DNA of 64,000 bases from Bog-366 sp964501985 (GTDB taxonomy: Bacteria > Acidobacteriota > Terriglobia > UBA7540): positions 6,314-70,313 of the forward strand of contig CAZCVY010000004.1 of the NCBI GenBank assembly GCA_964501985.1, given 5' to 3'. Numbering within the stretch: the first letter of the stretch is position 1; every line of letters starts with the position of its first letter. Below the pieces are notes generated by a model. The model worked only from the letters and a program-made list of their open reading frames with translations. It was not told the origin of the DNA and searched no databases. Of the stretch, positions 18,688-27,359 are shown piece after piece. A program made the translations under genes and the position numbers.

Positions 18688-19581
18688 ATGGAAGTTTGTG
18701 GCAAGGAAATGCAGTTTGAGGGCAGGCTGGTCCGGATTGCCCACGTCGATGGCGAGGGGTACCAATTTCTCGATGACCCCGATGCCGCCGTGGTGGCGCT
18801 GCGCAAATCCGGAACCCGGGCTGACCTTTTCACCTTCATTCAGAAATTGTCTGACACTTCGCCGAAGCACAGCTTCCCGATGGAATGGGATAACATTGCG
18901 GCGCTTCCCGTTTCCACATTCGACCACTGGATGGCCCATCAGATTGATTTCAAGGTCAGGAACAAGGTCCGGAAGAGCGCGAAGAATGGAGTGAGCGTGC
19001 GGGAAGTGCCGTTTGACGACTCTCTCGTTCAGGGGATACACGCGATCTACAACGAGACGCCCATCCGGCAGGGCAAAAGGTTTTGGCACTACGGGAAAGA
19101 TCTGGAGGCCGTCCGCAGAATGAACGGGACGTTTCTGGACCGCACCATCTTCATCGGGGCATACCTCCAGGACAACCTGGTCGGTTTTGTGAAGCTGGTG
19201 GCCAATGAAGACTGGAGTCAAGCCGGTCTGATGCAGATTGTCTCGATGATTCAGCAACGTGACAAGGCTCCCACCAACGCTCTGGTCGCACAGGCTGTTC
19301 GATCGTGCGCCGACCGGAAAATCGCCAACCTTTGGTACGCGAACTTCTCCTATGGTAAGAAGCAGCAAGACAGCCTGGCTGACTTCAAGCGCCACAATGG
19401 ATTCCAGAAAGTTGATGTGCCGCGGTATTACGTGCCCCTCACCATCGTGGGGCGGATGGCGCTTCGTATGGGTCTGCACCGCGGCACGATTGATTGGATT
19501 CCGGAACCGGTCGCCAGCACCTACCGCAAAATCCGCAGCTACTGGTACAAGCAGAAACTCCCCGGCCTCGAGAGCGTGTAG
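18688..19581 (+). CDS. FemAB/GNAT-like acyltransferase
   Basis: Protein of 297 aa with a GNAT-type fold. A basic FemAB-like segment (FKVRNKVRKSAKNGVSVREV) lies at about residues 89-108, and an acyl-CoA-fold strand (FIGAYLQDNLVGFVKLV) follows. No membrane helix or signal is evident. FemAB-related proteins are frequent in exosortase-type EPS clusters, where their substrate is unknown; amino-acylation or acetylation of a sugar amine is plausible. ATG start seven bases after AGAGG. It is 97 nt downstream of the ligase-like gene. Confidence 0.75.
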   Translation: MEVCGKEMQFEGRLVRIAHVDGEGYQFLDDPDAAVVALRKSGTRADLFTFIQKLSDTSPKHSFPMEWDNIAALPVSTFDHWMAHQIDFKVRNKVRKSAKNGVSVREVPFDDSLVQGIHAIYNETPIRQGKRFWHYGKDLEAVRRMNGTFLDRTIFIGAYLQDNLVGFVKLVANEDWSQAGLMQIVSMIQQRDKAPTNALVAQAVRSCADRKIANLWYANFSYGKKQQDSLADFKRHNGFQKVDVPRYYVPLTIVGRMALRMGLHRGTIDWIPEPVASTYRKIRSYWYKQKLPGLESV

Positions 19582-19622
19582 CGGAATGCGTCCTTGAGGA
19601 TCGAACCCTAGCCAGAGCACTC

Positions 19623-21509
19623 ATGCCAGGAATTGTAGGCTGTATAACCCGGCTCCCGCGCGACTGGGCGGAACAAAAACTTCGGCAAATGGTGGAAGCG
19701 CTTCGTCACGAGAGCTTCTACGCGGTAGGCACATGGGCGGAGGAGTCGGAAGGGATTTACGCCGGGTGGGTAGCGCCAGAGGGCTCCGCCGCGGACGGAA
19801 TGCCGCTGCGAAATGAACGTGGCGACGTGCTCATGGTCTTTTCCGGCGAGGAATTTCCCGAGCCGGACACAGCTCAGCGCCTCAAGGAACGAGGGCACGA
19901 ACTCGAGGGGAATGGCCCCTCTTATCTCGTTCACCTTTATGAGGAAGATCTATCATTCCCGGCGGGATTGAACGGCCGATTCCACGGGCTTCTTGCCGAC
20001 CAAAACCGCAAGACCACGGTGCTTTTCAACGATCGCTATGGGATGCACCGGATCTACTATCACGAATCCGAGGACGCTTTCTATTTCGCCGCGGAAGCCA
20101 AAGCCATTCTGGCCGTCTGTCCGGAACTAAGGAAGATGGATCTCCAGGGCTGGGGAGAGTTCGTCGCCTGCGGCGCGGTCCTGGAAAATCGCACGCTCTT
20201 TGCCGGCATCCGGGTTTTGCCGCCTGCTTCGGCATGGTTCTTTCGCCACGGCTCCCTCGAGCGCAAGACCAGCTATTTCCACCCCAAGGAGTGGGAAAAC
20301 CAGGAACGACTCGATCCGGAGTCCTCCTACAAGGAAATTCGGCAGGCCTTCTCGCGAAACCTCCCTCGGTATTTCCGCGGGCCTCAGCGCATCGCGATGT
20401 CCATGACGGGGGGGTTGGACACCCGAATGGTCGTGGCTTGGAACAAGCCCAAGCGCCATTCCCTTCCCTTTTACACCTACGGGGGAATGCTCCGCGACTG
20501 CCAGGATGTCATCGTGGCGCGCGAGATCTCCCACTTCTGCCAGCAGCCCTTTGAAGTGATCCCGGCGGGCGAAGATTTCCTGGTACGATTTCCCCATTAC
20601 GCCGAGCGCGCGGTCTACCTCACCGATGGATGCGTGGATGTGAGCCGCGCCCCGGACCTCTACCTGAGCGAGCGGGCACGCGAAATTGCGCCGGTCAGGA
20701 TGACGGGACTCTTTGGGGGCGAGGTCCTTCGGCAGGTCCGCTCGTTTAAGCCCCAGGTATCTTTGCCGGGATTGTTCGCAGGGGAACTCCTTGGCCACGT
20801 CAGGCGAGCAAGCGAAACATATGCCAGCAACCTGCGTGGTCGCGCGGTTTCCTTTGCCGTTTTTAAGCAAGCCCCATGGCATCAATTCGGGGGGCTGGCG
20901 CTGGAACAGACGCAACTCTCGGTGCGGTCCCCATTCCTCGACAACGAATTTGTCCGCGCAGTGTTTCGCGCGCCGGACTCAGCCCTCGCGAACCATAAGG
21001 TTTCCTTGCGGTTGATTGGTGATGGAAACGGGGCGCTGCTGCAAATTCCGACCGACCGCGGCGTGGGTGGGAATCGTGGACGTTTTTTGGGAGAAGTCTC
21101 CCGAGCTTTTCTCGAATTCCTGTTTAAAGCGGAATACGGCTACGACATGGGAATGCCGCAGTGGGTGGCCCGTCTGGACCATTTCCTGTCGTCCTTGCGC
21201 CTTGAACGCCTCTTCCTGGGAAGGCACAAAATATTCCATTTCCGCATATGGTATCGGGACACTCTCGCGGGGTATGTTCGGGAAATATTGCTGGACTCGC
21301 GCAGCCTTTCCCGGCCGTACATCGACCGAAAAGGAATCGAGGCGGTGGTGGAAGGGCATCTCCACGGAAGCCGGAACTACACCGGCGAACTGCACAAATT
21401 ACTGACGCTGGAACTCATTCATCGCGTTTTCCTCGACAATCCAGGAAAGCCCAGCCCTCCACCACCCTCGGGAGTCCAGACGGCGCTGAACCATGCCGCC
21501 GCAGTCTGA
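19623..21509 (+). CDS. Asparagine synthetase-like protein lacking the glutaminase Cys
   Basis: Protein of 628 aa related to AsnB but with Pro at the position of the nucleophile (MPGIVGC instead of M-C-G-I). It cannot hydrolyse glutamine by the normal mechanism. The degenerate N-domain is otherwise recognisable (FNDRYGMHRIYYHE, YFAAEAKAIL). The ATP-pyrophosphatase loop is SMTGGLDTRM at about residues 260-269, and GLFGGEVLR follows. This layout resembles beta-lactam-synthetase-type relatives, which adenylate a carboxylate and use an internal or separate amine. Start: ATG 19623 aligns with the family N-terminus; an in-frame upstream extension overlaps the FemAB-like gene. It could amidate or cyclise a glycan component; unknown. 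Confidence 0.82.
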   Translation: MPGIVGCITRLPRDWAEQKLRQMVEALRHESFYAVGTWAEESEGIYAGWVAPEGSAADGMPLRNERGDVLMVFSGEEFPEPDTAQRLKERGHELEGNGPSYLVHLYEEDLSFPAGLNGRFHGLLADQNRKTTVLFNDRYGMHRIYYHESEDAFYFAAEAKAILAVCPELRKMDLQGWGEFVACGAVLENRTLFAGIRVLPPASAWFFRHGSLERKTSYFHPKEWENQERLDPESSYKEIRQAFSRNLPRYFRGPQRIAMSMTGGLDTRMVVAWNKPKRHSLPFYTYGGMLRDCQDVIVAREISHFCQQPFEVIPAGEDFLVRFPHYAERAVYLTDGCVDVSRAPDLYLSERAREIAPVRMTGLFGGEVLRQVRSFKPQVSLPGLFAGELLGHVRRASETYASNLRGRAVSFAVFKQAPWHQFGGLALEQTQLSVRSPFLDNEFVRAVFRAPDSALANHKVSLRLIGDGNGALLQIPTDRGVGGNRGRFLGEVSRAFLEFLFKAEYGYDMGMPQWVARLDHFLSSLRLERLFLGRHKIFHFRIWYRDTLAGYVREILLDSRSLSRPYIDRKGIEAVVEGHLHGSRNYTGELHKLLTLELIHRVFLDNPGKPSPPPPSGVQTALNHAAAV

Positions 21510-21536
21510 TGTTACCCCAGGCTCCCATGCCCCGTC

Positions 21537-23213
21537 TTATGGAGGGCTAACCGCTTTAACGTTCGTGGGAGGGGTGGGAGGAGTGGTGGTTGTCTGGGTG
21601 AGCGGGTGCGGGTAAGTATAAGGCGAATAGCCCGGCTTGGCAGTCGAAGAATTGAAATAATCCCGACCCGAAATGATGTAGTTCGATGACGAGTCCGGGT
21701 TGGTGCAGGCAGTTCCGCCATAATCGCTTAAGCCTACATTGTCGAACGGTTGGGTGCTATTTCCCCAAATGTACCCTGGCTCGCTGTCACCCACGTAGGC
21801 CATGGAATCATTATGAGCGTTGCTCAAACTCAACCCAGGGAAAGTAACGGTTCCGGTTCCCGTGACGTACCCAAATCCCACTTGGCGAGGGGCATGGTAA
21901 TACTGCCCCGCAGTTGTAAACCCCGCACCCCAGCAGGGATCAGGACCTTGGTTTCGCTGGAGGTTCATGACCGTCATGTTCACATTGTCTTTCGTGCCCC
22001 AGTCCTGCGAGACGACATCGGGGAAGGTGTTGCCCCAAATGACGAACGTACCCCCTCGGAGATAAACCCATCCCTGAAAATTAAAGGTTGTACCGTCGGT
22101 GTAGCCTTGAAAAAGCCCGGTGTTCTCATAAAATTCAAAGTAGCGCTGGCCATAATTCGAGGTATCCGCACCGTGCGTCGCAACCCCTGCATTGTCATAA
22201 AGGCTGTAACGGAAAACGGCGCGCCCGGAATCATCCGTGCTGGTCGCGTAGCCCATTCCGTGGTAATCGTTCGTTTCTGCATAAAAGTTGCTCTGACCGG
22301 TGGTATCCTCCGAGCCCCAAGTCGAAGCGGTCGTCCACGATGCACTATTCGTGACATTGCCTTTGTCTTGAACGCTGATCGCACCCATCCCCGCGATGGT
22401 GTAAGGGTAGGCATCAAACGAGCAATTCCACACCACGCCGCGCCAGGGGGAATTACCCAGGATCATTGTGGCATTCCCGCTCGAAGGCTGAGGATTGTTC
22501 GAGTTGCCCTGCATCCACATATCGTGCAACAGAACCGCCTGCCCACCAGCAGCGTAGCTAATGATGAAAATGTTCTGGCTAACGGTCCCCGCCAGAAACT
22601 GAATATTCCCCACATTCGTGTGCACGGAGGTGTCCTCGGTGATAGCAAACAGCGGTCCTCCGGTAGCCACCCCGCTATTCGTGATGACGGTCGCCGAAGA
22701 GGGCACGGTGCCTACCAGCCAGCGCTTGCAATTCGAGCTGGCAATGTTGCCGCAGCTTCCCGAGGCAGAACTTACGTTCAAGGTGAGCGTTCCGCTGGAA
22801 TAGTCGGTGACTGTTCCCGTCATCACATTGGTATCGTCGGTATCTTCGAACAATTTGACCGTGCTGCCCGTGGTAAAGACCGAGCTAGTAATGCCTGGCG
22901 AGAATCCCGTGATGGCTATGCTTTTGCTCCCAGTGCCGATGGTGTAAGCCGAACTCAGCACGGAATAGGCAACGATGCGCCCAGATCCGGCTCCGGTTAC
23001 GGTTATTCCCTTGCCTGTGATGGTCACGCCGGCGGTCCAAGTGCACGCGCCCGCAGGGATCGTTACCGTATCACCTTCCGCCGCCGAGTTGATAGCACTC
23101 TGCACATCGCTGGTGTTGCACGACGCGGCCGGCCGAGTCGTGCCGTACGATGCGATGCTCGATACTGCGCCCAAAAGAAGGGCGAATACTGCCCCTTTTA
23201 TGATTCCTGTCAT
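21537..23213 (-). CDS. Secreted right-handed beta-helix (pectate-lyase-fold) protein
   Basis: This is the only convincing minus-strand gene. The 558 aa product has a signal peptide (FALLLGAVSSIASYG core) and then an opening typical of secreted beta-helix proteins (CNTSDVQSAINSAAEGDTVT, IPAGACTWTAGVTITG). The body is Ser/Thr/Gly/Asn-rich with short repeated strands and several aromatic WG segments. The C-terminus ends in a TTTTPPTPPTNVKAVSPP linker, like the beginning of a fibronectin III-type tail. GAGGAGGA lies on the minus strand at 23223-23230, upstream of the ATG. It converges on the Cys-less synthetase gene with 27 nt between. A polysaccharide-binding or -cleaving role is possible, but no catalytic residues can be named. 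Confidence 0.8.
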   Translation of the reverse strand: MTGIIKGAVFALLLGAVSSIASYGTTRPAASCNTSDVQSAINSAAEGDTVTIPAGACTWTAGVTITGKGITVTGAGSGRIVAYSVLSSAYTIGTGSKSIAITGFSPGITSSVFTTGSTVKLFEDTDDTNVMTGTVTDYSSGTLTLNVSSASGSCGNIASSNCKRWLVGTVPSSATVITNSGVATGGPLFAITEDTSVHTNVGNIQFLAGTVSQNIFIISYAAGGQAVLLHDMWMQGNSNNPQPSSGNATMILGNSPWRGVVWNCSFDAYPYTIAGMGAISVQDKGNVTNSASWTTASTWGSEDTTGQSNFYAETNDYHGMGYATSTDDSGRAVFRYSLYDNAGVATHGADTSNYGQRYFEFYENTGLFQGYTDGTTFNFQGWVYLRGGTFVIWGNTFPDVVSQDWGTKDNVNMTVMNLQRNQGPDPCWGAGFTTAGQYYHAPRQVGFGYVTGTGTVTFPGLSLSNAHNDSMAYVGDSEPGYIWGNSTQPFDNVGLSDYGGTACTNPDSSSNYIISGRDYFNSSTAKPGYSPYTYPHPLTQTTTTPPTPPTNVKAVSPP

Positions 23214-23776
23214 GTATGCGATTCCTCCTCATTTGAAGACAACAGTTTAAGGTCTCCGACGGCCCTGGGAAAGGCGCCAAGCCGGTCTAACTGAGCGTAC
23301 CGTGCCTTTGCTCGTGCTCAACCCGGAGGGGCGCCGGGGCAAGTGCCGCTCATCGCTCGTTCGCTCACTATCGGACAAATGACTGCGCTTGTCAATAGTA
23401 CCCGTGCTTGAGAAGCTCTACTCCCTCGTTTCCATGCGGTGCACTCTGTGCCGCTCCGCGACCAGGATGTCGCGAAAACAGTCGTATCCTCTGGAGAAAA
23501 AGTGGACTAATTCGACGGTGCCTTTGTCCGGCTAGCTATGTTTTTCCCCTTCCGCAAACCAAATTCCTACCACTCGCGGGGCGTTCCGGGTTTTAATGGT
23601 CCTAGCGACCAAGTTATCGGCAGGAGTTGCAAAGAGCATGAGGTTCGGCCAAAATCGTCCCATTGTGGAGGACTGGCGATGACAGACGATCAGGGTACAA
23701 GGGCATCTAACTTGACGCTCTACAGCGGGAGGAGCCACACCGGGGTGGGTCCATCCAGGGGAAACTGGGCAAGCAA
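23214..23776. other. Intergenic region between the divergent beta-helix and GT14-GT2 genes
   Basis: This is the longest stretch without a standard gene. It must hold the promoters for the minus-strand beta-helix gene and for the rightward operon starting near 23.7 kb. I see the minus-strand Shine-Dalgarno (23223-23230) and a small coupled reading frame at its right end. I see no convincing -35/-10 pair, terminator hairpin or repeat. Plus-strand reading frames in the middle have no family features. Confidence 0.5.
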
Positions 23777-23780
23777 ATGA
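23679..23780 (+). CDS. Possible 33-aa leader peptide coupled to the GT14-GT2 gene
   Basis: A short frame encoding MTDDQGTRASNLTL and ending ...GNWASK. It has a good Shine-Dalgarno (GGAGG at 23667-23671, seven bases before the ATG), and its stop overlaps the next gene's ATG as ATGA. The peptide has no recognisable domain. It could be a translated leader that feeds ribosomes to the glycosyltransferase start, or a chance frame. The strong ribosome site and exact 4-nt overlap are the only evidence. Confidence 0.35.
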   Translation: MTDDQGTRASNLTLYSGRSHTGVGPSRGNWASK

Positions 23781-25789
23781 AGATCGCATACCTGATGCTG
23801 GTGCATAAGAATCCGCGGCTCGCGGAGAGGGCGTTAGCCACGCTTTCATCCGAGGGGTGCGGCTTCTTTGTCCATATTGACCGAAAGGCGGACCTTCAGG
23901 AGTTCTCCGGCCTCGCCGCTGACAACGTCTTTTTGACCGACCAGCGGATTCCCGTCTATTGGGGCGAATATTCTCAGGTCGAAGCGACGATGCTCTTGAT
24001 GCGACAGGCGCTAGAGTCTTCCGCGAAGTACGATTATTTCGTCTTCTTGCAGGGAAGCGACTATCCGCTAAGGAGCAGCAGGTATATTGAGAAATTCTTC
24101 GAAGAGAATAAGGGCTGGGAGTTCGTGAGCCTGGTGAAGATGCCGGCACGCGGCTACCCCCTTTCCAAAATCAATAAGCTGAGGTACCCGTCGGATAAGC
24201 CGATCCTTCGCATCGCTTCGAAAACGCTGGGCAAGGTGGGCTTGGCGCAACGGGACTACCAGATGTACCTCGGAAAGCTCGATGCTTACGCCGGCGACGC
24301 TTGCTGGGCCTTGTCGCGCGAGGCATGCGAGTACATCGTCGCGTACATGGAGCGTCATCCACAGGTGGAGCGGTACTTCCGCAGCACATTTACGTCCGAC
24401 GAAATGCTCGTTCACACCATCCTCGGCAACTCGCCGTTCCGCGATCGAGTCAAACGAAGCCTGTTCTATAGAGATTGGCCCCTCTCCGCGAGAGATCACC
24501 CTGTCATGCTGGACGACGCGCACGTAAGACTCTTTGAAGCACAAGAAGAGGTCTGGGTGGAGGACCAGTTCGGTGCTGGAGAGGCGCTCTTCGCGCGAAA
24601 GTTTTCGGACGATAATCTGGATTTGCTGGACCGAATCGACGCGATGATCAAGCGGAAGGAAGAGCGTGTTCAGTCTCACGCCCGCATCCATTTCGGCCGA
24701 ACTCTCGGCCGCGGTGGCAGGAACCCATTGGTCTCAATTCTCATTCCTGCCTATAACGCGAGTAAATTACTCGCGGCCACGATTCGTTCGGCGATCGGTC
24801 AGACGTGGAAGCGAAAGGAGATTATTGTCGTTGATGACGGGTCTACAGATCAAACCCTGGCCGTCGCCCGTCGATTTGAGCCCGAGGGCGTGCAAGTTGT
24901 AAGCCAAAAGAATCAGGGCGCGGCGGCGGCTCGCAACCACGCCTTCCAACGTAGCAAAGGGGACTATATCCAGTGGCTGGATTCGGATGATCTTCTGGCG
25001 CCGGACAAGATTGAGCGCCAACTCACGACGCTCCGCGAAGCTGAGAGCGGGCGAATATTGCTTTCCTCGCCGTGGGCACGCTTCTACTATCGGACCCGCC
25101 ACGCGCTTTTTGTTCCAAGCTCCCTCTGGCGGGACCTTTCGCCTGTAGAGTGGCTGCTGCGGAAGATGGGCGAAAACCTCTACATGCAGCCCGCGACTTG
25201 GCTGACGAGCCGGGAATTGGCTGAGGCAGCAGGCCCCTGGGACACACGCCTCTGGTATGATGACGACGGCGAATACTTTTGCCGCGTACTCTTGGCATCA
25301 GAAGGTACCCGTTTCGTGCCCGGAACCGGGGTTTTCTACAGAGTCACCGGCACGAACAGTATCAGCTATATGGGCACATCCGATCGGAAGAGAGACGCCC
25401 TGCTTGTTTCCGTGAAGTTGCATATCCGGTACCTCCGCTCGCTAGAAGACAGCGAACGCGTGCGCGAGGCTTGTCTACAATACCTGCGGACGAAGTGTGT
25501 CGATGTCTATCCAGAAAGGCCTGATATTTTCAATGAGTTACAGAGACTGGCCGGACAACTCCGGGGTCGGCTGGAGGTCCCCCGCTTGCGCTGGAAGTAT
25601 GCATGGATGAAGCCGGTATTTGGGCGGAAGGCGGCGAAATGGGCCCAGGTGGGGCTGCCGCATATGAAGACTTTCATGGTCAGACATTTTGACCAAGCCA
25701 TGTTTAAGTGGGAAGGACCGGAAGAAGCCCTTAGCCATGCGCACCCGCCCCGGGCGACACCGATGACGACCAGCCGGGACCACACATGA
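23777..25789 (+). CDS. Two-domain glycosyltransferase: GT14 (core-2/I-branching type) fused to GT2
   Basis: Protein of 670 aa. The N-terminal half (about 1-290) is a beta-1,6-N-acetylglucosaminyl/xylosyl-transferase-like domain (AYLMLVHKNP, FFVHIDRKAD, YDYFVFLQGSDYPLRS, then FTSDEMLVHTIL). The C-terminal half (about 315-560) is a GT2 domain (LVSILIPAYNASKLLAATI, VVDDGSTDQT, a D-S-D-D motif in QWLDSDDLLAPDK, and WYDDDGEYFCR). The linker is basic and carries no membrane helix. Such a fusion would add two sugars in sequence to one repeat unit. The start ATG overlaps the stop of a short upstream frame. Confidence 0.87.
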   Translation: MKIAYLMLVHKNPRLAERALATLSSEGCGFFVHIDRKADLQEFSGLAADNVFLTDQRIPVYWGEYSQVEATMLLMRQALESSAKYDYFVFLQGSDYPLRSSRYIEKFFEENKGWEFVSLVKMPARGYPLSKINKLRYPSDKPILRIASKTLGKVGLAQRDYQMYLGKLDAYAGDACWALSREACEYIVAYMERHPQVERYFRSTFTSDEMLVHTILGNSPFRDRVKRSLFYRDWPLSARDHPVMLDDAHVRLFEAQEEVWVEDQFGAGEALFARKFSDDNLDLLDRIDAMIKRKEERVQSHARIHFGRTLGRGGRNPLVSILIPAYNASKLLAATIRSAIGQTWKRKEIIVVDDGSTDQTLAVARRFEPEGVQVVSQKNQGAAAARNHAFQRSKGDYIQWLDSDDLLAPDKIERQLTTLREAESGRILLSSPWARFYYRTRHALFVPSSLWRDLSPVEWLLRKMGENLYMQPATWLTSRELAEAAGPWDTRLWYDDDGEYFCRVLLASEGTRFVPGTGVFYRVTGTNSISYMGTSDRKRDALLVSVKLHIRYLRSLEDSERVREACLQYLRTKCVDVYPERPDIFNELQRLAGQLRGRLEVPRLRWKYAWMKPVFGRKAAKWAQVGLPHMKTFMVRHFDQAMFKWEGPEEALSHAHPPRATPMTTSRDHT

Positions 25790-25932
25790 CCCCAGCGCTC
25801 ACCTGAGTTCGCAAAAAAAAATTGGCTTCGGGGATCAGAGTTGATTGAACTGACTCCATTCGCGATGACCCGCGCATTCAGAATGACTCGCCAACGAAAG
25901 CTCGATACACCCCTCGCGAATGTGGTTATCCT

Positions 25933-27282
25933 GTGAGGTCGCCGCGAAACAAAGTCAATCCAGGCATGGGCAGGCATTCACAGGAGGACAAGCTAATACT
26001 CGGGGCGGGATCCAAGTCGACGGCACCCATATCGACGCGTAACATAGGAGTATCCTTGCTTACTGGCGGGGGTGACAGACACTACGCGTTCGGTCTGGCA
26101 ACTGCGCTCATCGCGAAGGGGGCAGCCCTAGACTTTATTGGAAGCGATGACCTTGATTGCCCGGAATTCCACGGCATGCCCGGGATGAACTTTCTCAATC
26201 TCCGAGGCGATCAGCGCCTGAATGCCGGCGTTGGGCGAAAGGTCAGAAGGGTCTCGATTTACTATGCCAAGCTGATTGGCTATGCTGCGCTGGCCAAGCC
26301 CAAAATTTTTCATATTCTCTGGAACAACAAGTTCGAGTTCTTCGACCGCACGCTGCTGATGCTTTACTACAGGCTCCTGAGAAAAAGGATCGTTTTCACC
26401 GCGCACAATGTGAATGCTGGCAGGCGGGATTCTGAAGACACGCGCCTCAATCGCCTAACGCTACGGATTCAATACCAGCTTGCCGACCACATCTTCGTTC
26501 ATACAGAAAAGATGAAACTTGAACTCACTGAGGATTTCGGCGTGAAAGGGGCCAGGATCACCATCATTCCGTACGGGATCAACAACGCAGTTCCGAACAC
26601 GCAGCTCACCACGAGCGAGGCAAAGCGGCGACTGGGCATCCATACTCACAAGCGGACAATTCTCTTTTATGGCAGAATCGCACCCGCCAAGGGACTCGAT
26701 CTCCTGATCGCCGCATATCAACAGATTCTGGGCCGGAGTGAGGATTATCAATTGATTATCGCCGGCAGGCCCGACAGATGTGAAAGTTACTGGAACGCAC
26801 TCCAAGAAGTTATCCAGGAGGACGTGGAGACGGGGAGAATCCTGCTCAGGGCCGAGTTCATTCCAGACGACGCGACGGAGGTTTATTTCAAGGCGGCCGA
26901 CGTTCTCGTGCTGCCCTACAGGGAAATCTTTCAGAGCGGCGTCTTATTCCTGGGATACACTTACGGCCTGCCTGTTCTCGCTGCCGACGTGGGCTCCCTT
27001 AGAGGTGATATCATCGAGGGTAAGACAGGTTTTGTATTCAGGCCTGATGATCCAGCGGACTTGGCGAGGACCGTCGAAAGATACTTCTCAAGCGATTTAT
27101 TCGGTAACTTAAACACGCGCAGGCAAGAGATACGCGACTATGCGACGGAACGGCATTCGTGGGACGTCGTCGGTCACATGACCATGGGCGTTTATGCCGG
27201 CTTGCTTGGCCTGCCCGCGCCAGAGGAGCGATTGGTTCGTGGTGCGTCAAGCTCTTCGCTGGGCGCGAAGGCCTCCTCATGA
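25933..27282 (+). CDS. GT4-family glycosyltransferase
   Basis: GT-B transferase of 449 aa. The N-domain holds GVSLLTGGGDRHYAFGLAT and FTAHNVNAGRRDSEDTRLNR. The C-domain has ILFYGRIAPAKGLDLLIAA, the ADVLVLPYREIFQSGVLFLG donor site and GLPVLAADVGSLRG. The first 35-40 residues are polar and look disordered. The GTG at 25933 has no clear ribosome site; ATG 25966 (MGRHSQEDK) is an alternative. It is separated from the GT14-GT2 gene by 143 nt with no recognisable terminator. Sugar specificity is unknown. Confidence 0.85.
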   Translation: MRSPRNKVNPGMGRHSQEDKLILGAGSKSTAPISTRNIGVSLLTGGGDRHYAFGLATALIAKGAALDFIGSDDLDCPEFHGMPGMNFLNLRGDQRLNAGVGRKVRRVSIYYAKLIGYAALAKPKIFHILWNNKFEFFDRTLLMLYYRLLRKRIVFTAHNVNAGRRDSEDTRLNRLTLRIQYQLADHIFVHTEKMKLELTEDFGVKGARITIIPYGINNAVPNTQLTTSEAKRRLGIHTHKRTILFYGRIAPAKGLDLLIAAYQQILGRSEDYQLIIAGRPDRCESYWNALQEVIQEDVETGRILLRAEFIPDDATEVYFKAADVLVLPYREIFQSGVLFLGYTYGLPVLAADVGSLRGDIIEGKTGFVFRPDDPADLARTVERYFSSDLFGNLNTRRQEIRDYATERHSWDVVGHMTMGVYAGLLGLPAPEERLVRGASSSSLGAKASS

Positions 27283-27359
27283 CAGCATGAGAATCAATCC
27301 TAGCCACGTATTTAATTTGATCCATGCTTCCAAACTGAACCTCGCCCCCCGGACTCCGT

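Noticed and set aside
1..19581. Exosortase and PEP-CTERM tail in the first block
   Set aside because: I looked for an EpsH-like multi-helix protein and for PEP-type C-terminal tails on all predicted products and found none.
18481..19620. Minus-strand frame of 379 codons opposite the FemAB-like gene
   Set aside because: The plus-strand gene has a Shine-Dalgarno and family motifs; the opposite frame shows neither.
21750..23294. Plus-strand frame of 514 codons opposite the beta-helix gene
   Set aside because: It has no signal or domain and is rich in Arg/His of the kind produced by reading a gene backwards. The minus-strand frame has a signal peptide, a strong ribosome site and a coherent beta-helix composition.
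25790..25860. A-rich run (about 25815) as a possible terminator
   Set aside because: No stable stem precedes a T-run on either strand, so there is no evidence for a rho-independent terminator.
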